Source of the DNA: an uncultured Prevotella sp.
GTDB taxonomy: Bacteria > Bacteroidota > Bacteroidia > Bacteroidales > Bacteroidaceae
Assembly: GCA_934230115.1 (NCBI GenBank)
Contig: CAKQEI010000079.1
Location: 1 to 9,646 of the forward strand
Direction of reading: 5' to 3'
Length of the DNA stretch: 9,646 nucleotides
Positions 1-6,763 of this stretch are shown one piece after another; the stretch's first letter is position 1, and every line of letters begins with the position of its first letter. A model generated the notes under the pieces. That model was not told where the DNA came from. It made no database searches and saw only the letters and a program-made list of their open reading frames with translations. The position numbers and the translations under genes are program-made.

Positions 1-201
1 ATGTCCAACGGCGATATGTTCCTTACAAAGTCTACATGCAAGGCTACAGAGACAGTAGAGTTTGAAGGCGAAACTTATCCAGTAGTTAAAGTCGAAATCT
101 CAAGCACATCTCACCCGTTCTACACTGGTAAGAGCAAGCTCGTCGACACAGCTGGTCGCGTAGACAAGTTCATGAGCCGTTACGCAAAGGTTCGCAAGTA
201 A
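1..201 (+). CDS. rpmE2: 50S ribosomal protein L31 type B, 5' end cut by window edge
   Basis: This is the C-terminal 66 residues of ribosomal protein L31 in its type B (zinc-independent) form, a component of the large subunit. Recognisable family blocks are SNGDMFL near the visible start, [15 protein letters not shown] in the middle, and the C-terminal SHPFYTGKS and [14 protein letters not shown]. Full-length type B L31 is usually about 80-90 residues, so roughly 17 N-terminal residues lie upstream of the window. The ATG at base 1 is therefore probably an internal methionine (family sequences have a Met before SNGD), not the start codon. No zinc-binding CxxC pair is visible in the part seen; the single cysteine is not in a metal motif. 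A strong terminator follows 69 bases after the stop. Confidence 0.95.
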   Translation: MSNGDMFLTKSTCKATETVEFEGETYPVVKVEISSTSHPFYTGKSKLVDTAGRVDKFMSRYAKVRK

Positions 202-269
202 GGAAAAGAGAACGAAAAATATACTATCCCATCAAAAGGATAGAAGCATTCTTTTTGAATATGCACATC

Positions 270-323
270 GAAAGTGTGTTCTAAGCGTAGTTGCATATAC
301 GCTTGGAACACACTTTCTTTTTT
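270..323 (+). terminator. Rho-independent terminator of rpmE2
   Basis: A 20-bp stem pairs 270-289 with 298-317 with a single G-T wobble and an 8-nt loop (290-297). It is followed directly by six T residues at 318-323. The T-run lies on the plus-strand side, so it terminates rpmE2. The convergent GSCFA gene stops only 18 bases beyond it, so the same stem may also stop minus-strand transcripts, although no T-run follows it on that side. Confidence 0.9.
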
Positions 324-335
324 CTGCTATTTGCC

Positions 336-1181
336 TCACTCGTTATATCTACTCAACAACCTTTCTGCCTTTTCCTTCGCTTTGCTCAAGAACTCCTTAT
401 ACTCCTCGCTATCAGGATTGAACGGACGATGGCCCAAGGCCGCCTTTATAGGCCGCCATTCTTCAAGAAACTTGTTTGTTGCTTCGCTGAAATAAGTTTC
501 AGCAAAACGCTCCCATATATATTCCACAGCTTGGTCGGTAGGATGAAGCATGTCCTCACGATAGAAACGGTAGTCGCGAAGCTCATCATTCACTATCTCA
601 TAGGCAGGAAAATATTCCACCACAACCGACTCTTCGGTTCTATACCTCTCGACAAGCCTATCAGCCGCAAGCAACAGTGTGGCTTTAGACAGTTGGCTTC
701 CATGAAAACCATATTTGGCATAACGTATAGGACTTACGGTTACGACGACACGCACCTTTGAATTTATTCCACGCAACAGTTCTACAGCCTCAGCCAAATA
801 TTCCACACACTCCTCTACAGACAGTTCTTTCTCCGTAAACAATCGCTGCGGACGCTTGCGACAGTTGTCCACAATCTCGCCAGTCTCGTTGAGTATATAA
901 ACATGATTGGTACCAAGAGTAAACACGGCAGTCTGCGGAGCAACAGTTTCAATTGCAGCAGATGGGTTGATGATGTTTTCTTCCATCCATCGTCTCACCG
1001 TATGCAATACGCTTGCAGGATTGTACATCACGCCATACGGATTGACAACAGCACGAAACTTGTCGTCCACAAAACGCCGACCTATGTTATCGGCAAAGCA
1101 TGAGCCAACAAAGAGCATACGCTCGCAAGGGGAAATAGAAAAGGATGAGGGGGGAATGGTTACGGGAGTACGAAATTGCAT
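336..1181 (-). CDS. GSCFA domain protein (SGNH/GDSL-hydrolase-like)
   Basis: The 281-residue protein carries the signature that names the family, GSCFA, at residues 26-30, directly after a hydrophobic strand (MLFVGS). Other family-type blocks are NPYG (47-50), TLGTNHVY (88-95), TVSPIR (149-154) and EDMLHPT (209-215). The family resembles SGNH/GDSL esterases. By that analogy Ser27 would be the nucleophile, and Asp210 and His213 in the DxxH motif near the C-terminus would complete the active site; this is inference from motif placement. No signal peptide or membrane segment is visible, so it is probably cytoplasmic. The C-terminal 40 residues are charged and likely helical. It is close to family length and complete; the start at MQFRTPV puts the family core at the expected distance. 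The substrate is unknown. A terminator separates it from yfhO upstream, so it may have its own promoter, but I see no clear TAnnTTTG before it. Confidence 0.9.
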   Translation of the reverse strand: MQFRTPVTIPPSSFSISPCERMLFVGSCFADNIGRRFVDDKFRAVVNPYGVMYNPASVLHTVRRWMEENIINPSAAIETVAPQTAVFTLGTNHVYILNETGEIVDNCRKRPQRLFTEKELSVEECVEYLAEAVELLRGINSKVRVVVTVSPIRYAKYGFHGSQLSKATLLLAADRLVERYRTEESVVVEYFPAYEIVNDELRDYRFYREDMLHPTDQAVEYIWERFAETYFSEATNKFLEEWRPIKAALGHRPFNPDSEEYKEFLSKAKEKAERLLSRYNE

Positions 1182-1224
1182 AATAAGAATAGATAGTTAG
1201 TTACAATACTTTTCTATAGTATCC

Positions 1225-1268
1225 AAAAGAGGGTGTATCAAAAGTCAAATATTTTGACACACCCTCTT
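1225..1268 (-). terminator. Rho-independent terminator of yfhO
   Basis: The arms 1227-1243 and 1252-1268 form a 17-bp stem with an 8-nt loop. Read on the minus strand the only imperfection is a G-U wobble, whereas read on the plus strand it is an A-C mismatch, which favours minus-strand function. On the minus strand the stem runs into TTTTGG. It lies 25 bases past the yfhO stop codon and before the GSCFA gene. Confidence 0.8.
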
Positions 1269-1292
1269 AGTGATATAAACTGAATATTACAG

Positions 1293-3848
1293 TTAAGCTT
1301 TCTTTCTCTTCACTTCAAAGAACACGCCCACTGCAATGGCAAGCACAAGCAGCAGATAAGCCACATAGGCAGCAGTCTCTGTGTTCTTAACCGACTGAGG
1401 CTTGAACGTGAGCACCACTGTATGCTGTCCTGGCTTCACATTGATGGCACGCAGTATATAGTTGACACGACCTACTGGCACCTCTGCACCGTCAACAGTA
1501 GCAGTCCAACCCGGATAGTATATCTCAGAGAACACAACAATGCCACCCTTCTGCGACTGCACCTTGTATACAAGTTCGTTAGGCTCATATTTCTCAATTG
1601 TCACAACAGCCGAATTCTGCTGCGGTTGAGCACTACCAAGGTCGGTCTGGAACTTCTTGTCGGCAACCGCCTCATGACGAAGGTCGAGAGCCTTAATGGC
1701 ATCTATCTCCTGGTTAGCATTGTCAACATACTTGATATTGTCAACAAACCACGCATTGCCGAAGGCATAGGGGTTCTGCAAAGGCACTGTCTGGTTGCTC
1801 TGGAGCGGTATGATGAAATACTTAGTGTTGAGCATGTTGAGCACTGGGCATATCGAGTCGCCTGGCACTTTGGTCATGTCGCCCTGAGCCTTTGATATAG
1901 CAGGCATGATGTTGCGCATCTCTGGAGCTATATAGTAATCAATCATCTCCTGATAGCGGCGAAGCTTGGCAGCGTGGTAGCCACCTATGGACTTATGATA
2001 GTAGGATGTCTCATTCTCGTTGAACGTATTCGACGCGAGGTTGAGCACACGATAATCCTTTGCCTTGTCCTGAAGAATCTGACGGTCGGTAGCAGTCTCT
2101 GTCTGCGGAGTCTCGCGCACACTGCGCTCCACAAACATGCCATCATTCAAGTAACGCTTGTTCACCTGCCACATGTCTACAAGACAAAGCACGATGATGG
2201 CTCCGACAGCATATTTCTGAGGCAACTTCTTCTTGAGCGTGAGCAACAGTATGGCTGTGCCAAGCACAATGATGAAGAACGAACGCCAACAGTCGGCTGT
2301 GAAGATTGAAATACGTATCGACTGCAAGTTGCCAATCAGCGGAGAGAGATACTCACTTGGTATCTGCTTCATAGCATCTAACTCTTGCAACGATATATAA
2401 TCGGGGAAGAACACCGACGGCATGATGGCAAACAAGAGAGCGCAGCCTGCCGTGAGGGCAAAGCTTATCCACAGATAGTCGCGACGCTTGCGTGCCACTG
2501 CTCCAAGCGGAGTGAAGAACACGAAGTTGATGATGCGCTCGCGGTTGCTCACTGGCTCATCAAGCAACTGCGGACGCTCCAACAGTTCCTTAAGGGCAAG
2601 CATGGCAAGCAGAGGTATTGTGAACTCGGCTATAACAAGTATCGAAGCCACCGTGCGGAACTTGGCATACATCGGCACGTAGTCGAGGAAGAGGTCGGTA
2701 AACCACATATAGTTTCTACCCCACGACAACAATATCGACAATACAGTGGCAGCAAACAAGGCCCACTTCATAGGACCTTTAACGATGAACAGTCCAAGTA
2801 CAAAGAGCATAAGCACAAAAGCACCAACATAAACAGGACCGCTTGTGCCTGGCTGGTTGCCCCAGTACTGACCCAACTGCTGATAGATGCTGTAGAACTG
2901 AGGGTCGGCCTTCTCCATAGCCTTTTCGTTAAGGGCGAGAGGCACAGATGCACCACCCTTGGCATTTGGCACGAGCAAAGTCCATGTCTCGTCGATGCCA
3001 TAACTCCACTGAGTGATATAGTCGCGGTCGAGTCCGCTTGATGTCTGATTAGCTGAGTTCTTCTTCACAAGCTCACTCTTGCCACGCATCGACTCCTGAG
3101 TGTACTGCCATGTGTGATAGAGATTGGAGAGATTGACCACAACACCCAATGCCGCTGCCACAAGACACACTCCAGTGGCTTTGCCAAACTGAGCCAACTT
3201 GCCGTTGCGCACGGCATCCCACAGATATGCTATCACCATGAAGAGGATGACAAACATATAATAATAGGTCATCTGCACGTGGTTGGCCTGTATCTCAAGA
3301 GCGGTGAATATTGCTGTAACCACAAATCCCCACAGATACTTGCCCCTATATGCCAGCACAATACCAGCTATCATAGGCGGAAGATAAGCCAAGGCTATCA
3401 CCTTCCAGATATGTCCGGCAGCGATGATGATGAAGAAGTAGCTGCTGAAAGCCCATATCACAGAACCAAGCACAGCCAACTCCTTGCGGAAGTCGAAGGC
3501 GCGGAGCAGGATGTAGAAGCCCAAGAGGTAGACAAACACATACCACACATTCTCGGGCAACCAAAGATGATAGAACTTGCCCACCTGGTTCAACACTTGC
3601 TGACTATCGTAGGACGGTGCCATCTGATAGGTAGGCATACCGCTGAAGAGCGAGTTGGTCCAGCGTGTGCGCTCGCCAGTGCGCTGATAATACTCCGTTA
3701 GCTCCTGTCCCGAACCACGTCCGGCTGAGGAGTCATGACGATAAAGGATGCGGCCCTCGGTGTCTGCCGGGAAGAAGTAGGCAAACGATATTACCGCAAA
3801 CAACAACACTACCAATAAGTCTGGCAGGAATCGTTTCAATGTCTTCAT
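1293..3848 (-). CDS. YfhO family polytopic membrane protein
   Basis: This 851-residue integral membrane protein matches the bacterial YfhO family in size and organisation. A first membrane segment lies at about residues 9-26, followed by an extracytoplasmic loop (about 27-100) with an acidic-aromatic stretch (ELTEYY at 49-54), as in GT-C-type glycosyltransferases. A bundle of hydrophobic segments follows at roughly 102-118, 123-142, 148-167, 171-187, 194-212, 225-242, 339-357, 361-376, 400-420, 459-478, 521-538 and 546-560. A large soluble region (about 561-820) ends in a beta-rich module with the family-typical SEIYYPGW (774-781) and PGQHTVVLTF (806-815). A final membrane segment (825-844) and a KRKK tail close the protein. 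Studied Firmicutes members take part in cell-wall polymer glycosylation. In Bacteroidales a role in transferring sugars from a lipid carrier to a surface glycan is plausible but unproven. It is a single-gene unit with its own promoter element and terminator. Confidence 0.9.
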   Translation of the reverse strand: MKTLKRFLPDLLVVLLFAVISFAYFFPADTEGRILYRHDSSAGRGSGQELTEYYQRTGERTRWTNSLFSGMPTYQMAPSYDSQQVLNQVGKFYHLWLPENVWYVFVYLLGFYILLRAFDFRKELAVLGSVIWAFSSYFFIIIAAGHIWKVIALAYLPPMIAGIVLAYRGKYLWGFVVTAIFTALEIQANHVQMTYYYMFVILFMVIAYLWDAVRNGKLAQFGKATGVCLVAAALGVVVNLSNLYHTWQYTQESMRGKSELVKKNSANQTSSGLDRDYITQWSYGIDETWTLLVPNAKGGASVPLALNEKAMEKADPQFYSIYQQLGQYWGNQPGTSGPVYVGAFVLMLFVLGLFIVKGPMKWALFAATVLSILLSWGRNYMWFTDLFLDYVPMYAKFRTVASILVIAEFTIPLLAMLALKELLERPQLLDEPVSNRERIINFVFFTPLGAVARKRRDYLWISFALTAGCALLFAIMPSVFFPDYISLQELDAMKQIPSEYLSPLIGNLQSIRISIFTADCWRSFFIIVLGTAILLLTLKKKLPQKYAVGAIIVLCLVDMWQVNKRYLNDGMFVERSVRETPQTETATDRQILQDKAKDYRVLNLASNTFNENETSYYHKSIGGYHAAKLRRYQEMIDYYIAPEMRNIMPAISKAQGDMTKVPGDSICPVLNMLNTKYFIIPLQSNQTVPLQNPYAFGNAWFVDNIKYVDNANQEIDAIKALDLRHEAVADKKFQTDLGSAQPQQNSAVVTIEKYEPNELVYKVQSQKGGIVVFSEIYYPGWTATVDGAEVPVGRVNYILRAINVKPGQHTVVLTFKPQSVKNTETAAYVAYLLLVLAIAVGVFFEVKRKKA

Positions 3849-3886
3849 TTCTTTTGTATGTATAAACGTTTATATTTTCCAGTGTG

Positions 3887-3894
3887 CAAAGTTA
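3887..3894 (-). promoter_or_regulatory. Probable yfhO promoter, -7 element
   Basis: Read on the minus strand, bases 3894-3887 are TAACTTTG, an exact match to the Bacteroidetes primary sigma factor -7 consensus TAnnTTTG. It lies about 39 bases before the yfhO start codon. A TTTTG occurs upstream, but with a spacer of about 14 bp instead of the usual 19-21, so the -33 element is weak or absent. Confidence 0.6.
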
Positions 3895-4062
3895 CAGAAA
3901 GTATCCCACAAAACCGCATGTTTTCACATGCAAACATGTTGTTTTGCAGCATATTATAACAATAAATCACAAGCCATGCCCCACTCTTTTACATTTTAGA
4001 TTATAAGCAAACACATAGTTTTTCGGCGTTCTTGGAAGAAAATGGGGCGTTTATTGAAAAAA

Positions 4063-4094
4063 TTTGCCAGTTTACAGTGTATACATTATCTTTG
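4063..4094 (+). promoter_or_regulatory. Consensus Bacteroidetes promoter of the small RNA gene
   Basis: TTTG at 4063-4066 (-33 element) and TATCTTTG at 4087-4094 (-7 element) are separated by 20 bp. Both elements and the spacing match the Bacteroidetes housekeeping promoter. Transcription would begin near 4101, about 307 bases before the mtnN start codon. This is the best promoter in the window. Confidence 0.8.
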
Positions 4095-4100
4095 CATACG

Positions 4101-4357
4101 TAAAAATTAGGAAAGATAATTTAGAGAGTTATAGAATATTAAGTACACATACATCAGATTACGTTTCATACACATTAAGCAATGTTATTCAAGCTAAGAG
4201 AATAAGACTACAAAAAAGTTATAGATTAATGTACAAGGTATTTTATCCACGGAGGTGGAGAAAATCGTAAATGAATGAATTTTGTTGTTGATTAATAATT
4301 GTTTTCGTGAGAAAGCAGATTATAACTACGGGACTCCTTCTGAGTCCCGTTTTTTTT
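4101..4357 (+). ncRNA. Candidate small structured RNA, about 250 nt
   Basis: The segment is bounded by a consensus promoter (4063-4094) and a strong intrinsic terminator (4328-4357) and holds no credible protein gene. Possible local structures include hairpins at 4172-4185 (5 bp, AAGC loop), 4185-4205 (6 bp) and 4240-4265 (10 pairs with one mismatch and a GGAG loop). A longer-range irregular helix could join 4134-4147 with 4230-4243. AGTTATA (4127-4133) can pair with TATAACT (4321-4327) just before the terminator, which would close the molecule end to end. Some of these pairings exclude each other. I cannot assign it to a known family. Promoter-to-terminator RNAs such as Bacteroidales-1 or a Bacteroidetes 6S RNA are options to compare. 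The alternative is a 5' leader with an attenuator for mtnN-luxS, but a second -7 element after the terminator argues for an independent gene. Confidence 0.55.
4328..4357 (+). terminator. Rho-independent terminator of the small RNA
   Basis: A perfect 9-bp GC-rich stem (4328-4336 with 4342-4350) has a 5-nt loop and runs directly into eight T residues (4350-4357). It ends transcription from the promoter at 4063-4094, before the mtnN gene. Confidence 0.9.
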
Positions 4358-4360
4358 GTG

Positions 4361-4368
4361 TAATTTTG
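4361..4368 (+). promoter_or_regulatory. Probable mtnN-luxS promoter, -7 element
   Basis: TAATTTTG matches TAnnTTTG and lies directly after the terminator T-run, 39 bases before the mtnN ATG. The expected -33 position falls in the loop of the preceding terminator and shows no TTTG, so the call rests on the -7 element and its location. Confidence 0.45.
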
Positions 4369-4407
4369 TAGACCATTACTTCGCAAAACATAACAATATA
4401 AAACATA

Positions 4408-5091
4408 ATGAAAATAGGTATTATCGTGGCAATGGACAAGGAGTTCGCACAATTGCAGACTCTCGCCACAGACTTGAAGGAAGAAAACCACAACGGACGC
4501 AGATTCCTTGTAGGACATATCGCGCACAATGAAGTTGTGATGCAGCAGTGCGGTATTGGCAAGGTGAACTCTGCCATAGGCGCCGTGGAAATGATTGATT
4601 GCTATCACCCCGATCTTGTAATCTCGACTGGCGTTGCTGGAGGTGCCGACACCTCGCTTGAGGTGACTGATGTTGTGGTGAGCACAGAATGTTGCTACCA
4701 TGATGTTTATTGCGGCGACGAATGCAAGGCAGGCCAGGTGCTTGGTATGCCCGAACGATTTGCCTGCCCCGAGGAATTGGCAAGAAAGGCCACTTCACTC
4801 AACTGCCCTACACGCGTGCGCAGCGGACTCATCGTCAGTGGCGACTGGTTTGTCAATTCACGAGAGAAGATGCAATCCATTCTCGACCAGTTTCCAGAGG
4901 CTCAGGCTGTAGACATGGAGAGCAGCTCGATAGCTCAGACATGCCACATCTACAACACTCCGTTCATCTCATTCCGAATCATCAGCGACATTCCTCTTAA
5001 GGACCACAAGGCACAGATGTATTATGACTTCTGGGAGCGTATGGCCGAAGGCTCGTTCGAAGTGACTAAGGCTTTCCTTGAAAGCATTTAA
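4408..5091 (+). CDS. mtnN: 5'-methylthioadenosine/S-adenosylhomocysteine nucleosidase
   Basis: MtnN (Pfs) hydrolyses the glycosidic bond of S-adenosylhomocysteine and methylthioadenosine, releasing adenine plus S-ribosylhomocysteine or methylthioribose. The 227 residues match family length. The N-terminal MKIGIIVAMDKE supplies the catalytic glutamate (Glu12). GIGKVNSA (49-56), STGVAGG (73-79) and SGDWFV (144-149) are nucleoside-phosphorylase-fold motifs. AVDMESS (167-173) carries the ribose-binding Glu171, and RIISD (190-194) ends with the catalytic Asp194 that protonates the adenine. The enzyme is cytoplasmic. luxS follows after 50 bp with no promoter or terminator visible between, so the two are very likely cotranscribed; LuxS uses this enzyme's product. 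The small-RNA terminator and a -7 element lie directly upstream. Confidence 0.97.
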   Translation: MKIGIIVAMDKEFAQLQTLATDLKEENHNGRRFLVGHIAHNEVVMQQCGIGKVNSAIGAVEMIDCYHPDLVISTGVAGGADTSLEVTDVVVSTECCYHDVYCGDECKAGQVLGMPERFACPEELARKATSLNCPTRVRSGLIVSGDWFVNSREKMQSILDQFPEAQAVDMESSSIAQTCHIYNTPFISFRIISDIPLKDHKAQMYYDFWERMAEGSFEVTKAFLESI

Positions 5092-5141
5092 CCAACCACA
5101 CTTTATAATATACACACAACAAACATTTTAAGAAACATATT

Positions 5142-5624
5142 ATGGACAAGATACCAAGCTTCACAATCAACCACAACCTCCTTAAGCGAGGCATCTACGT
5201 TTCGCGTAAGGACACAGTAGGTGGCGACACCGTAACCACTTTCGACATACGCATGAAGGAGCCTAACCGCGAACCCGCATTGCATCCAGGCGCACTCCAC
5301 ACCATTGAACATTTGGCTGCAACCTATCTGCGCAACGACCCCGAATGGAAAGACAGCATCGTGTATTGGGGACCTATGGGTTGCCTCACGGGTAACTATC
5401 TGCTTATGAAAGGCGACCTTAAGCCTCAAGACATAGTCGAACTTATGAGCCGCACATTCCATTTCGTGGCAGATTTCGAGGGCGAGATACCAGGAGCTGC
5501 TCCTAAGGACTGCGGCAACTGGCTGTTGCACGACCTGCCTATGGCTAAATGGGAGGCTAAGAAATACTGCGACGAGGTGCTCGACTGCATAAAAGATGAA
5601 AACATGGTGTATCCTACCCTCTAA
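5142..5624 (+). CDS. luxS: S-ribosylhomocysteine lyase (AI-2 synthase)
   Basis: LuxS cleaves S-ribosylhomocysteine to homocysteine and 4,5-dihydroxy-2,3-pentanedione, the precursor of autoinducer-2. The 160-residue length is typical. The metal site is complete: His53 and His57 in HTIEHL (53-58) and Cys124 in DCGN (123-126). The catalytic pair is Glu56 and Cys81, the latter in GPMGCLTG (77-84). The substrate-binding stretch FDIRM (34-38) is also present. It is a cytoplasmic homodimer in studied species, with active sites at the dimer interface. It lies downstream of mtnN, which makes its substrate, and is followed by a strong terminator. Nothing here shows whether AI-2 is used as a signal; recycling of the SAH left by methylation is sufficient reason for the pair. 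Confidence 0.98.
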   Translation: MDKIPSFTINHNLLKRGIYVSRKDTVGGDTVTTFDIRMKEPNREPALHPGALHTIEHLAATYLRNDPEWKDSIVYWGPMGCLTGNYLLMKGDLKPQDIVELMSRTFHFVADFEGEIPGAAPKDCGNWLLHDLPMAKWEAKKYCDEVLDCIKDENMVYPTL

Positions 5625-5639
5625 GGACACATATACGTT

Positions 5640-5684
5640 AAAAGGGCGCGCAAGCTGTTTTCACAAGCTTGACGCGCCCTTTTT
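5640..5684 (+). terminator. Rho-independent terminator of mtnN-luxS
   Basis: An 11-bp GC-rich lower stem (5640-5650 with 5673-5683) and a 6-bp upper stem (5651-5656 with 5666-5671) are separated by one bulged A (5672), with a 9-nt loop. T residues follow at 5680-5684. The stem starts 15 bases after the luxS stop. Because the lower stem begins with AAAA, the minus-strand copy also ends in TTTT, so it could stop read-through from cdsA as well. The AT-rich stretch from 5685 to 5834 shows nothing else I can name. Confidence 0.9.
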
Positions 5685-5834
5685 CTACTAACAAACAATC
5701 AACCTAAACTTATTACTTATCTCAAAAAAACCAAACTTATATATTTTTTAAACCTAATCCCAAATTCAGCTATCCTTCAATATATAATAAGCAAGTTGTA
5801 TACCAATCTTAAAAGACTGTCATTCTGTCAGTTT

Positions 5835-6707
5835 TCAGAGACACATTGTCAGTGTGTAGATATACACTACAGCCGCGGGTATTGCCATAAGCGAAGAGTC
5901 GAAGCGGTCGAGCATACCTCCGTGTCCCGGCAATATGTTGCCCGAATCCTTTATGCCTATAGTGCGCTTGAAAAGCGACTCTACAAGGTCGCCCCATGTT
6001 CCAAAGAACACTACCACGAGGCCAAGACCCATCCACTGAGGTATAGACATTGCGAGCTCTACGGCTCCTTCGTGAATGCCCGAGTTCTCATACCATCCCA
6101 AGAAAGCTGCCACTGCCAAGACAAGGATGCCTCCACCTATGCTACCTTCCCAACTCTTGCCGGGAGACACACGTGGGAAAAGCTTATGCTTGCCAAAGAG
6201 CGAGCCACTGAGGTAGGCTCCAGTGTCGTTGGTCCAAAGGAAGATGAAAATGCTGAGCGGAAGAAGATAATTGTAAATCACCGCGTCGCCCGCTCCACGG
6301 AACGCCAACACATTAATCATAGAGAACGGCAAAGCTATGTACATCTGCGAGAGCATGGTGTAGGCCCAGTTGTTTATGGGGTTTGGAGCCTTGGTGTAAA
6401 GCTCGCTGATGAACATGTAGACCACTGTAAGCAGATAGGGAATGAACACTGCCGACGGCACTATGCCCGAGCAGAAACCAGCCATGGCTAAAAAGAAATA
6501 GACTGCCGCCACGGTAGAGAGAAAGCGGTTGACTGCCACATTCTCAAGGTTATTCACAATGCCCGTGTACTCCCACACGGTAAGGCCTGTAACCAAGGCG
6601 AAGAGAAAAATCATTGCCTCGGGACGCAAAAAGCATGTCACTACGGCCGCAACGAATATCACACCTGTAATGGAACGGGTTATGAGATTTTTCATTTTGT
6701 CACTCAT
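5835..6707 (-). CDS. cdsA: Phosphatidate cytidylyltransferase (CDP-diglyceride synthase)
   Basis: CdsA makes CDP-diacylglycerol from phosphatidic acid and CTP at the inner membrane, the branch point for phospholipid synthesis. The 290 residues include about eight hydrophobic segments (for example 10-27, 31-50, 62-79, 87-101, 118-135, 147-158, 190-205 and 226-236). The C-terminal family signature is complete at 244-270: SLFKR, then KDSG, LPGHGG and DRFD. Further conserved sites are ND-TGAY around Asp161, SPGKSWEG (181-188) and the GDLVES block (239-244), which are typical metal and CTP-binding positions. Met5 (MKNLITRSITG) is an equally plausible start and resembles many family N-termini. It is the last gene of the rsfS-ftsH-cdsA unit; the 112-bp gap before it lacks a TAnnTTTG element on this strand, so transcription from ftsH is the simplest reading. 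Confidence 0.95.
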   Translation of the reverse strand: MSDKMKNLITRSITGVIFVAAVVTCFLRPEAMIFLFALVTGLTVWEYTGIVNNLENVAVNRFLSTVAAVYFFLAMAGFCSGIVPSAVFIPYLLTVVYMFISELYTKAPNPINNWAYTMLSQMYIALPFSMINVLAFRGAGDAVIYNYLLPLSIFIFLWTNDTGAYLSGSLFGKHKLFPRVSPGKSWEGSIGGGILVLAVAAFLGWYENSGIHEGAVELAMSIPQWMGLGLVVVFFGTWGDLVESLFKRTIGIKDSGNILPGHGGMLDRFDSSLMAIPAAVVYIYTLTMCL

Positions 6708-6763
6708 AGTCTGAAAGAGGGTTTAGTTATTTACTAAGAGTTTTTTTTGATTTGTATACATTA

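Noticed and set aside
291..761. 156-codon plus-strand frame over the GSCFA gene
   Set aside because: It starts inside the loop of the rpmE2 terminator and runs antisense to a conserved protein gene.
2385..3041. 218-codon plus-strand frame antisense to yfhO
   Set aside because: It is a shadow frame of the membrane protein gene, with no domain and no promoter near its start.
4064..4270. 68-codon plus-strand frame in the region before mtnN
   Set aside because: Its TTG start lies inside the -33 element of the 4063-4094 promoter, upstream of the predicted transcription start, and the peptide has no recognisable motif. The segment is better read as an RNA gene.
5812..5836. Possible terminator hairpin after cdsA
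   Set aside because: Only a 4-bp ACTG/CAGT core with a bulged AAAA/TTT extension is seen, overlapping the stop codon; too weak to call. The luxS terminator farther along may serve both directions.
5796..6491. 231-codon plus-strand frame antisense to cdsA
   Set aside because: It overlaps the conserved cdsA signature on the other strand and has no motif or hydrophobicity pattern of a real protein.
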